The notes beneath the pieces are model-generated. The model saw only the letters and a program-made list of their open reading frames with translations, was not told where the DNA came from and made no database searches. This document shows positions 23,855 to 32,900 of a stretch of 36,789 nucleotides of DNA, piece after piece (positions within the stretch are counted from its first letter, which is position 1; every line of letters starts with the position of its first letter). Where the stretch lies: the NCBI GenBank assembly GCA_012839765.1, contig DUMW01000116.1, positions 1 through 36,789 of the forward strand, in the 5' to 3' direction. A program made the translations under genes and the position numbers. This DNA is from Bacillota bacterium (GTDB lineage: Bacteria > Bacillota > Limnochordia > DUMW01).

Positions 23855-24850
23855 GTGACGGTGCGTCTTTTGGTGGATGAGTGGAAATTAAGACATAATG
23901 TCTCCCAAATTGCTGCTTTGTGTGCCAAACATGGACTGGAGTTAACGGGGGTTACTAAAGGGTTTGGGAGTCAACCTGAACTTGTTCAAGCCTTCGTTGC
24001 TGGTGGGGCCAAGGTCTTGGCCGATTCACGCCTTGACAACTTGGCCCGATTGAGGGACTGTGGTTTCGAGCTTGCCCTCTTGCGGAGTCCGGCCCTAAGC
24101 GAAGTCCCAAGGGTGGTCGGCACTGTGGATCTGAGCTTCAATACCGAAGTAGTGGTGCTAAAGGCGCTTAATGACCAAGCTCTAAACGAAGGCAAAAGAC
24201 ACCGGGTGATCCTAATGATCGATTTGGGTGAGGGCCGGGAGGGCATCCCTCCCGAGGAGGCATCCTGGGTGGCGGAACAGGTCCTGAAGATGCCCGGCCT
24301 CGGGCTGAGCGGGATTGGGGCCAATTTTACCTGTTTATCTGGCTTACCGCCTACAAAGGCACAGCTGCAGGCCTTAGTGGAGCTTGCCCGGGAGATTCGC
24401 CAGCATACTGGTTTTAACTTCCCGGTGGTCTCTGGGGGTAATTCCAGTTCTTTGAAGCTTTTGGAGGCGGGGCAGATTCCCCCGGGGATTACGGAACTGA
24501 GGATTGGGGAGACGATCCTCACCGGGTGTTACGTGCCCGAGGGAAACCCGGTACCGTATCTTTATCAGGACGTGTTCACCCTCCAGGCCGAGGTGGTGGA
24601 GGTTCGGCCCCGGCGGATCGTGGTGGCCCTCGGCTGGTTGGATGTGGCGGTGGATGGCTTGCGGCCGCGCCAAAGGGGTCTGCAGGTGGTGGGGGCCACC
24701 AGTGATCATCTGGTGCTGGAACCATTGGAAACCACCTCGGTGCAGGTGGGAGATTTCCTTTCCTTTTCCTTGAATTACGAAGCATTGGCCCGGGTTGCCG
24801 GGGCTAGGTGCTCTATCCAGAGGACTGTCGATGCGGAGAAAGAAGAATGA
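23855..24850 (+). CDS. Ornithine/alanine racemase-family PLP enzyme
   Basis: 331 residues from GTG 23855. The fold-type III barrel shows the PLP lysine early (GVTKGFG), then LADSRLDNLARL, LLRSPALSEV, VILMIDLGEGREGI, the GANFTCL strand, SGGNSSSLKLL and ELRIGETILTG. This follows clostridial ornithine racemase closely, including a start 15 residues before the conserved KLRHN asparagine, which is why GTG 23855 is chosen over earlier open-frame codons. The substrate could be ornithine, alanine or another amino acid. The upstream site is AGGTGA at short spacing. It is 14 nt before the beta-CASP gene. Confidence 0.8.
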   Translation: MTVRLLVDEWKLRHNVSQIAALCAKHGLELTGVTKGFGSQPELVQAFVAGGAKVLADSRLDNLARLRDCGFELALLRSPALSEVPRVVGTVDLSFNTEVVVLKALNDQALNEGKRHRVILMIDLGEGREGIPPEEASWVAEQVLKMPGLGLSGIGANFTCLSGLPPTKAQLQALVELAREIRQHTGFNFPVVSGGNSSSLKLLEAGQIPPGITELRIGETILTGCYVPEGNPVPYLYQDVFTLQAEVVEVRPRRIVVALGWLDVAVDGLRPRQRGLQVVGATSDHLVLEPLETTSVQVGDFLSFSLNYEALARVAGARCSIQRTVDAEKEE

Positions 24851-24864
24851 ACGGAGGTACTGGG

Positions 24865-27858
24865 ATGCGGATCGCGATCCTTGGTGGCGGCGATGAGGTG
24901 GGAGCGAGCTGCCTCCATATAGATCTTGGGGAATGCAAAGTCTTGGTGGATGGTGGTGTCCGTCTAGGGGGGGCGGCGGAGTATGGTGCTCCCCAGGATA
25001 GCCTTCCGGATCTGGCCCGGATTAGCGAACTAGGTGGTGTGGATGCGATCTTTCTAACCCATGCCCACTTGGATCACAGTGGTGCATTGCCTTTAGTCCA
25101 TCAGGCTTATCCCCAGGCACCGATCTATTGCACAACTCCCACGGCCCGTCTGATCGCTGTACTGTTGGCCGATGCCTTAAGGATTATGGAGCAGAAGGCA
25201 GAAAGGGAGTTAGAGGTACCCCTATATGACGTGGGCCTGGTGAACAGCATGTTCACCAAGGTCGTTCCCGTGGAGCTTGCTGCCTCGGTGCCCTTGCCGA
25301 ACGGGGCCGGTCAGGTACATTTCTTTCCCGCAGGGCACATTCTGGGGGCCAGCCTTATCGGTATTGAATCCTCCGCAGGAAATGTTCTGGTCAGTGGGGA
25401 TCTTTCCGTAGCGGACCAGCGTACGATTCCAGGGATGACCTATCCTCGGTTTGAGCCGGAGGTGCTCCTTTTGGAGTCCACCTACGGTAACCGGATGCAT
25501 GCCAATCGGACCACTGAAGAAAGGCGCCTGGGTCGCGCCGTAGCCGAGGTGATTTCCGCGGGGGGTAAAGTCCTCATTCCGGCCTTTGCCCTGGGACGGG
25601 CCCAAGAGGTCATCCTGATCCTCCGGGCCATGCAATTGGCAGGCGAGCTTCCCCCGTGTCCAATTTGGGTGGATGGGATGGTCCGCAGTGTCTGTGAGGT
25701 CTACACCGAGTTTCCCCAGTACCTGACTCCGAAGTTGAGGCGGGCCATTGACTCCGGTGCCCATCCCTTCTATCCCCGGGGTGGGTCGGTACAACCGGTG
25801 AGGAACAGTAAAGAGCGGGAACAGATCCTCCACGGTCCGCCCTGTTGTATTGTGGCCAGTTCCGGCATGCTCAGTGGGGGCCCCAGCCAGTATTATGCGG
25901 AGCAGTTGGCGGGCAGTATGGAAAACGCTATTTTTCTCACCGGGTACCAAGATGAGGAAAGTCCCGGAAGGCGTCTTTTGGAGGTGGCGGCTGGTCGGGA
26001 AAGTACCCTGCGTTTGGGCGACAAAGAAGTGGCGGTGCGGTGCCGAATCCAGCAGTTTGGGCTTTCCGCCCACGCAGATGCCGGAGAGTTGGCCAGTCTC
26101 GTCCATCAGCTCAATCCCCCCCATACCATCCTGGTCCATGGGGATGAGCCGGCGCGTAGAGAACTGGGGCAACGGTTGCAGGATACCGCAGTGTATCTGG
26201 TGGAAAACGGAGACGAACTGCAGTTTCGTATACGGAAATCCCGGGGAGGACGCAACCGAGGCTGGGGCGAGGGTGCACCCTTAGATCTGGAACAACTTTG
26301 GTTGAGGATCGTAGAGGAGCGAACTTTGGCTAAACGGCTGTTTTCCCAGTCGGAGCTGGGCCGCCTTTGGTATGGAGATGAGATGACCGAGGGACAGTTG
26401 GCGGAGTTAGAGGTCGCCCTTGGGGAGGATCAACTCTATTTCGTTTCAGATCGCGCTCGACCCTATCTTTACTTTGCCCGGACCAAGGCCCAGGTGGCTA
26501 ATCAGTTGCGGCGGAGACAACTGATGGCAAACGCACCGGAACTGAAGGGTCACTTGCTTTTGATTCGGGATCGGGAGGGCACTGTGGAGTGTGGCATCTG
26601 TTACGAGACTTCATCGGTGGGCTTTTGGGCCTGGCAGGTGGGGGAACAGGGCCAGGAGTTTCCCGCAGAAGCCCTGGTGGCCATCGTGGCACCGTGGGAC
26701 ATTGTAGACCCGAGCGGGAGTGAAGAGAAAAAGCGACTGGCCGAGGTACTACAAAGCAGTGTAGCCACTTACCGACGGTTTACCCCCCGCAAGCTATGGA
26801 CTTTGCTCTTCGAAGCCTTTGGGGAGGAAGAGTTCACCCTGGAAGAGGCCCTGGAAGCCTGCGGACTAGTCCCTGACCTGGCGGAGCGAGTTGCCGTGAC
26901 GAAAAGACTGGTAACTAGTGCCGATTTCGTATATTATAAACAAGTAGTACTTGGTGAAAACCGGTATCGGGTCAAGGCACCGGAGCTAGTGCCCCCGGTG
27001 GATGTGGAGGATGCAGGGCCCTTGGATCCCAATGCGGCCATGTCCTTGGTGGACGAGCTTTTTCCCAAGGAAACGGGCCTGTATAAGCGGGGGGCCCATG
27101 TGGAATCCAGGGTCTTACAGTTATATTTTCACTTTCCCGATGTGGCCCGCCAGCGTTTCGCCGCGCGGTTAGCGGAATTGGAAGAGCTTACGGGTTGGCG
27201 GGTGGAAGTCAACGCCCATGCTCACCAAGGGGCTTTAGTCCAGGTGTTGCACAGCCTGTTACCGGAAGACTGCAAGCTCCTGAAGGGGCCATCCATCTAC
27301 ATCGATGAACGGAAGGTTGTGCTGGAACTGGCCGGTGGGGTGGAAGAGCAGCGGTTGAGGGAGAAATTTAAGGCCCAGACCGGCTTTGAACTGGTGCTAA
27401 TGGAAAGGACTAGCCAGCCTCCGGCAAAACCCCAGGTTCCTTCCGGAAAGCGGTGGGAGATTAATCAGGCGTTCCGGTTCATCAAAGAGCATTTTGCTTG
27501 GCTTGGGGTGGAGATTTACAAACATAGCAAGCGAAACAGTCCCGATGGTACCGAGTTTATTCAATTGTCCTTCATTTCCCCGGAGGTGGGAGAAAGGTAC
27601 CGGGAGGAGATTGAGGAACTTTCGAAGGAACTGGGTTGGCCCATTGAGATTGCCCCGGAGCCTAACCAGCATGCGATCAAAATGGCCGCGATGACCCTGA
27701 TCCCTCCAGAATGGGGGCTGCAGAAAGAACCGAGTTTCTATAAAACCCAAAGGCGGGTGGAGGTGAAGTTGTCATCTCCACCGGACGATGGCCAGTGGGA
27801 AGAAGCCGTGGCCCGGTTTCGGGAGCAAACGGCTTATAACCTAGAATATACAACATAA
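24865..27858 (+). CDS. Beta-CASP metallo-beta-lactamase protein with long C-terminal extension
   Basis: 997 residues; GGAGG 7 nt before ATG 24865. Residues 1-450 are an RNA-processing type metallo-beta-lactamase with beta-CASP insert: THAHLDHSG (65-73), GHILGA near 158, LLESTYGNR near 209, a CASP region with FALGRAQEV and ASSGML, and SAHAD near 403. Such proteins are nucleases of the CPSF/RNase J group. Residues 450-740 are not recognised. Residues about 747-845 and 895-997 are two diverged copies of one module (see finding). It is far longer than usual members (450-550). It sits between a racemase and a uronate-isomerase-like gene with short gaps, an unexpected operon for a nuclease. Confidence 0.8.
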   Translation: MRIAILGGGDEVGASCLHIDLGECKVLVDGGVRLGGAAEYGAPQDSLPDLARISELGGVDAIFLTHAHLDHSGALPLVHQAYPQAPIYCTTPTARLIAVLLADALRIMEQKAERELEVPLYDVGLVNSMFTKVVPVELAASVPLPNGAGQVHFFPAGHILGASLIGIESSAGNVLVSGDLSVADQRTIPGMTYPRFEPEVLLLESTYGNRMHANRTTEERRLGRAVAEVISAGGKVLIPAFALGRAQEVILILRAMQLAGELPPCPIWVDGMVRSVCEVYTEFPQYLTPKLRRAIDSGAHPFYPRGGSVQPVRNSKEREQILHGPPCCIVASSGMLSGGPSQYYAEQLAGSMENAIFLTGYQDEESPGRRLLEVAAGRESTLRLGDKEVAVRCRIQQFGLSAHADAGELASLVHQLNPPHTILVHGDEPARRELGQRLQDTAVYLVENGDELQFRIRKSRGGRNRGWGEGAPLDLEQLWLRIVEERTLAKRLFSQSELGRLWYGDEMTEGQLAELEVALGEDQLYFVSDRARPYLYFARTKAQVANQLRRRQLMANAPELKGHLLLIRDREGTVECGICYETSSVGFWAWQVGEQGQEFPAEALVAIVAPWDIVDPSGSEEKKRLAEVLQSSVATYRRFTPRKLWTLLFEAFGEEEFTLEEALEACGLVPDLAERVAVTKRLVTSADFVYYKQVVLGENRYRVKAPELVPPVDVEDAGPLDPNAAMSLVDELFPKETGLYKRGAHVESRVLQLYFHFPDVARQRFAARLAELEELTGWRVEVNAHAHQGALVQVLHSLLPEDCKLLKGPSIYIDERKVVLELAGGVEEQRLREKFKAQTGFELVLMERTSQPPAKPQVPSGKRWEINQAFRFIKEHFAWLGVEIYKHSKRNSPDGTEFIQLSFISPEVGERYREEIEELSKELGWPIEIAPEPNQHAIKMAAMTLIPPEWGLQKEPSFYKTQRRVEVKLSSPPDDGQWEEAVARFREQTAYNLEYTT

Positions 27859-27874
27859 ACCTTGGGGTGATCCA

Positions 27875-29098
27875 ATGAACAGACAAGAGTTGGCGTCAGT
27901 GGTCAAGGATGCCATGGCTCAGACGAAGATCATCGATATCCACACGCACATCTATCCTGCCAGTTTCCAGGAGTTTTTCCTCTGGGGGATCGATGAGCTT
28001 TTGACCTACCACTACTTGGTCGCGGAAACCATGCGCTGGGTGAACATGCCTTACGAAGAATTCTGGGCTATGGATAAACAGGCTCAGGCCGACTTGGTTT
28101 GGAAGACTCTCTTTGTGGAGAACACTCCCTACAGTGAGGCTTGTCGTGGGGTGCTGACGGTCCTTAAGGCCCTGGGGTTGGACACTGGGGCCAGGGATTT
28201 GGAGGGATATCGGGAGTATTTCCGGTCCCTGGATCCCGCCGAGTATGTGGATCGGGTCTTTGCACTGAGCGGCGTGGAAAGCGTTGTAATGACCAACGAT
28301 CCCTTCAAGGAGAAGAAATATTGGGACAGGGGAGAGGTGGATCCGCGGTTTAAGGGAGCCCTGCGCATTGACAATCTGTTGGTGAATTGGCCACAGGCGG
28401 TGACGGAGCTTTCTAGCTTGGGGTATAGTGTAAGTAATACGCTGGATGTGACCACCTACGCGGAGGTGCGACGGTTCCTGGAGGATTGGATCGAGCGGAT
28501 GTCTGCATTGTATGTGGCTGCTTCCCTTTCCTATGATTTTGTCCTTCCTAGCGAAAGTCCCGGAGCCAAGATCCTAGATCAGTGTATACTTCCGGTGTGT
28601 CGGGACCGGAACCTGCCCTTTGCCCCGATGATCGGTGTGGTGCGGAGGATCAACCCCGCTTTGGGTGATGCGGGCGACGCGGTGCGGAAAGCGGACATTG
28701 GTACCGTGGGCTACCTGTGCTCCCGGTATCCGGAGAACAAGTTCTTGGTTACCCTTCTTTCCCGGGAGAATCAGCACGAGCTGGCGGTACTGGCCCGAAA
28801 GTTCCGCAACCTCATGGTCTTCGGCTGCTGGTGGTTCTTGAATAATCCCAGCCTGGTGGAGGAGATTACCCGGATGCGGATGGAACTTCTGGGGACCAGC
28901 TTCATCCCACAGCACTCCGATGCCCGGGTATTGGACCAGCTGATCTATAAGTGGAACCACTCCAAGGAGATTATTGCCAAGGTATTGGTGGATAAATATA
29001 GTGATTTGCTGGAGACCGGTTGGGTGGTGACAAAAGAGGAAATCCAGCGGGATGTGCAGAAACTCTTTGCAGGCAACTTCCAAGAATTCCTGTCATAA
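27875..29098 (+). CDS. Uronate isomerase-like amidohydrolase
   Basis: 407 residues with GGGGTGATCC before ATG 27875. Opening motif IIDIHTHIYP, then WGIDELLTYHYLVAE, NTPYSEACRGV, VVMTNDPF and RFKGALRIDNLL are typical of the glucuronate/galacturonate isomerase (UxaC) branch of the amidohydrolase fold. Late features are FMVFGCWWFLN and FIPQHSDARVLDQLIYKW. It is shorter than classical UxaC (about 465), so a divergent subfamily or another substrate is possible. It starts 16 nt after the beta-CASP gene and 14 nt before the epimerase, with which it probably forms a sugar-acid pathway. Confidence 0.75.
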   Translation: MNRQELASVVKDAMAQTKIIDIHTHIYPASFQEFFLWGIDELLTYHYLVAETMRWVNMPYEEFWAMDKQAQADLVWKTLFVENTPYSEACRGVLTVLKALGLDTGARDLEGYREYFRSLDPAEYVDRVFALSGVESVVMTNDPFKEKKYWDRGEVDPRFKGALRIDNLLVNWPQAVTELSSLGYSVSNTLDVTTYAEVRRFLEDWIERMSALYVAASLSYDFVLPSESPGAKILDQCILPVCRDRNLPFAPMIGVVRRINPALGDAGDAVRKADIGTVGYLCSRYPENKFLVTLLSRENQHELAVLARKFRNLMVFGCWWFLNNPSLVEEITRMRMELLGTSFIPQHSDARVLDQLIYKWNHSKEIIAKVLVDKYSDLLETGWVVTKEEIQRDVQKLFAGNFQEFLS

Positions 29099-29112
29099 AG
29101 GAGGCATTCCAG

Positions 29113-29853
29113 TTGAGCCAACTATCTGTCGCTTTGCAGCTGTGGTCGTTACGTGAAGACACGCAGAAAGATTTTCTAGGTGTTTTGGAGAAGGTAGCCC
29201 AGCAAGGATACGCGGGTGTAGAATTTGCCGGCTACGGGGGACTTTCCGCTAGCCAACTGAAAAGTGTCCTGGCAAATCTAGGCCTAAAGGCGGTTTCCAG
29301 CCATGTAGGTTACGGACAATTGAAGCAACAGCTAAAAGAGACAATCGATTATGCTTTGGAATTGGGACTGCCCCGGCTTGTTTGCCCCGGCGCTCCTAGA
29401 GATCAGCTGAAAACCTATGAGGACTGGCAAGGGTTCGGGGAATTCTTGACCGAAGTGGCCGAAGAGTGTGCCAAGCATGGCCTTGCCTTTGGATATCACA
29501 ATCATGCTTGGGAATTTGAAAAGGTCAATGACGAGTACATCCTAGACATCATTTTCGCCGCTGCTTCTTCCCAGGTGGAAGCCCAGCTGGACCTGGGTTG
29601 GGTCTTCCGCGGTGGAGAGGATCCTGTGAAGTATCTGCGTAAATATGCCGGCCGTTGTCCTACGGTCCATGTGAAGGATTTCAAAGAAGGCCGTCAGGTG
29701 GAAGTGGGTCATGGTGACCTGGATCTGGCCGGTGTGATCGCCGCCGCCCGGGAGGTTGGCGTGGAGTGGCTGATTGTGGAGACCGAGGAGTATACCATGG
29801 CGCCCATTGATAGTGTTGCCGTGGGTCTGAAGAATATTAAGGCTCTCTTGTAG
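29113..29853 (+). CDS. Sugar phosphate isomerase/epimerase (TIM barrel)
   Basis: 246 residues from TTG 29113, which has AAAGGAGG at 8-nt spacing; the longer open frame overlaps the previous gene and lacks a site. Family features are ALQLWSLREDTQKDF, GYAGVEFAGYGGL, FGYHNHAWEF, AQLDLGWVFRGGEDP, VHVKDF and LIVETEEY, giving the Glu/Asp/His/Glu metal ligands. It is a paralogue in fold, but not close in sequence, to the protein at 8048-8875. It is last in the racemase-to-epimerase operon. Confidence 0.82.
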   Translation: MSQLSVALQLWSLREDTQKDFLGVLEKVAQQGYAGVEFAGYGGLSASQLKSVLANLGLKAVSSHVGYGQLKQQLKETIDYALELGLPRLVCPGAPRDQLKTYEDWQGFGEFLTEVAEECAKHGLAFGYHNHAWEFEKVNDEYILDIIFAAASSQVEAQLDLGWVFRGGEDPVKYLRKYAGRCPTVHVKDFKEGRQVEVGHGDLDLAGVIAAAREVGVEWLIVETEEYTMAPIDSVAVGLKNIKALL

Positions 29854-29876
29854 AGTAGTAGGTGTTTGGACCCTAT

Positions 29877-29911
29877 CCTGTCTGGCTACAGCTGTGGTGT
29901 AGCCAGACAGG
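29877..29911. terminator. Perfect 14-bp palindromic hairpin after the epimerase gene
   Basis: CCTGTCTGGCTACA (29877-29890) pairs without mismatch with TGTAGCCAGACAGG (29898-29911), loop GCTGTGG. There is no T-run on either side. It could end transcription by a non-classical route, stabilise the mRNA end, or serve as an operator for the large regulator gene 37 nt downstream. Confidence 0.5.
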
Positions 29912-29947
29912 AATAACGAGACATTTGTTCTCCTGATAGGTGGTCTC

Positions 29948-32900
29948 ATGCAGCCTTTGACGCGGTACATAAATGACACTGCTATAGACAGGATTCATGA
30001 GTTCATGACTGTAAGTCTGCCCCTTTGCCGGCTGCTGGTCCAGTATCACCAGCGAGGCCAGGTGGTCAAGGGGCTTTGCCCCCAAAGGATCGGACTGGAC
30101 AAAGGTATGCAGACTGCCTATCTACAGCCCTCCACCGACCCTACAGAACACTGGCCCTACATGTCTCCCGAAGAGACGGGAAGACTGAATCGGCCGGTGG
30201 ATCACCGCAGTAATCTCTATTCCCTAGGAGTCATCTTTTTTGAGTTGTTGGTGGGCTCCCCCCCCTTCCAAGCTGGGGATCCCCAGGAGTGGATCCAGGC
30301 TCACCTCTGCCAGGAACCGCCCTTTGTCTGTTCTTTGAATTCCCAAGTACCCATTACCCTCGGGCGCATTATTGCGAAGTTGTTGGCCAAGGCCCCGGAG
30401 GAACGCTACCAGAGTATTAAGGGGTTAGAGGCGGATCTTGTCCGTTGTGTGCGGGGATGGCAGACTATCGGAAAGATTTCTGAGTTTGTCTTGGGCCAAG
30501 GGGATGTTCCTGCCCGGCTGCAGATGGGACATCGGCTTTACGGTCGGAAAAGGGAAAGGGACTTAATCTTGGAAGCCTTTGGGCGGGCGTGCCGGGGAGA
30601 GCGACAATGGGTCATGATCTCCGGTTGTGCCGGAGTGGGGAAGACCGCCTTAATGGATGAGTTGCGGTCTGTGGTGCAGCAAGAACAGGGTTACTTTGTC
30701 ACCGGTCGCTATGAGCAGTATCAGGGGAATGTGCCCTACCGGGGTGTTGTCCGGGTAGTTACCAACTTAATTCGGCATATCCTGGCGGGACCGGCGGAGG
30801 GGATTGCAACCTGCCGGAAACGATTACAGGAGGGCTTGGGGACCTATGGTGGACTGATGACGGAGTTTATCCCGCTGCTTAAGGTACTGACCGGTGGGTT
30901 TCCTCCCTTGCGGAAAATGACTCCCCTGGAGAAGGCCAATCGCTTCTTTCATACCTTTGAGATTCTGGTTCAGTTGTTGACCCAGTTCCTCCAGCCTTTG
31001 GTTGTCTTCCTCGACGATCTACAATGGATGGATAGTGCTTCGGTGCCTTTGATTCGGTCCTTTAAAGAGGCAAGGGGCCGTATCTTGTTTGTAGGGGCTT
31101 ACCGCAGCGAGGAAGTGGACCAGGACCATCCAGTCCACAGGCTGCTACACAGCTTACAAGATGGTGGAATACCCCTCAAACGGCTGGCCCTAGAGTCTTT
31201 GGATCTGGACAATACCGCGGCTTTGGTGGAAGGTATCTTGGGTCAGAACAATCTGGAGGAACTGGTTAACAGTGTTTACCAGCAGACCGCGGGGAACCCC
31301 CTCTATGTAAAACAATTCTTGCAGGATGCCTATGAGGCGGGCGAACTTTATTTTTCACCCCAGGAGTTGTGTTGGAAATACGAAAGGAAGTTAGTTACCC
31401 CGGAAGTGCCAGAGACGGTCACCGAGGTGGTGATCAATCGTCTCAAGCGCCTGCCGCCCAAGACCGTGGGGGCCCTCAAGCGGGCCGCTTCTTTAGGAGT
31501 TCAGTTTTCTTTGTCCCTCCTGGCCCGCTGTCTGGGTCAATCCCTTAGTTACACCCGTAGTCTTCTGCGGCCGGCACTGACCATGGGTATCATTCTTGAG
31601 GATGGGGAGACCGGCGGGGCAGAAGCAGAGGTTTATCGGTTTTTCCATGACCGGGTCCGGGAGGCGGTCTTCTCCTTGTTTGACCCGGGGGAGCGGGCCC
31701 AGGTGGCCTATGAAGTGGGACAGGTTCTCTTGGACGATCTATCCACTGGACAGGACGTCTTCCAGGGTGTGGATCTTCTGAACTTGGCCGAGGGCCTATT
31801 GCAGGACGAAGGGCAACGTTTGCAGGTGGCCCGGCTTAATCTGCGAGCAGCCCGGCAGGCCAAGGCTGCCTTTGCCCTTGGTGCCGCCTTGCAATATCTG
31901 GAGGCGGGGATTCGGCTGCTACCCACCCATTGTTGGGAGCAGTATTATGATTTGACGGCGGGGCTGTATTTGGAATACTATTGGTGCAAGTTCTTGGAGG
32001 AGGGCTTTGCCGCTGCGGAGGTGGTGCTGGACTACCTTTTGGCAAGGGCCAAACCACCGGAGCAAATCGAAGCCTATACCCGCAAAACCATCCTGTGTAC
32101 CGCCTGTCATACCGACGCGGAAGCCATTGAAGCGGGACTGAACGCATTGCGTCTGTTGGGCTTAGATATCCCCTCCTGTCCTACGGAGGAGGATATCCAA
32201 CGGGAACTGCAAAGGGTAAGAAGCCTTCTAACCCCTGATAGGCTAGACGCATTCCGGGAAGCATCCCAACCGGCGGATCCGAGGACTAGACAGATCCTGG
32301 CCCTTGTGGCCCACTTGATTCCCCCGGCTAGCCTATGCAATCCTGCCCTTTTCCGTTATCTTTCGGTGTTCATGGCCGGGTTTTCCTTGGAAGAGGGATA
32401 TACGGAGTATGCTCCCTTTGCCATGGCTTGCTTCGGTGCCTTCCTAAGTGGCGACCCCATGGAATTGCCCCAAGTGGATAGACTGCAGCAGTTGGCACTG
32501 GAACTTGCCCAGAAGGTGGAAGCCTTCGTCCCCCAGTACAGGGTGTACTACACCATTGGTGTTTACATGAACCATTGGCACCGGCATGTGAGTTCAAACC
32601 TGGACTTTCTCCAAAAATGTGCCTCCGAGGCCCAGGAATATGGGGACTTTCTCTTCGTCGGAGCTGCCCTTACGGAAATGCTGCAAGTCCAGTGGTTCTT
32701 GGGCCAATCCCTGGCGATGGTGGAAAAGAGTAACCACGAGGCCTTGGCCCAACTCCGTCGGCTACGGATGCAGGCCCTGGTGGATTTACTGCAAGTGGTG
32801 GAGCAGACCATTAAGAATCTGCGGGGCGAAACCTACGGGCCCTTCACCTTGAACGATGAAAAGTATGATGAGCTATTCCGTATCGTAGGGCTTCTCCAGA

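Noticed and set aside
25222-26172. 316-codon minus-strand open frame
   Set aside because: Lies fully antisense to the beta-CASP gene, whose catalytic motifs are intact; it is a shadow of the GC-rich codon pattern.
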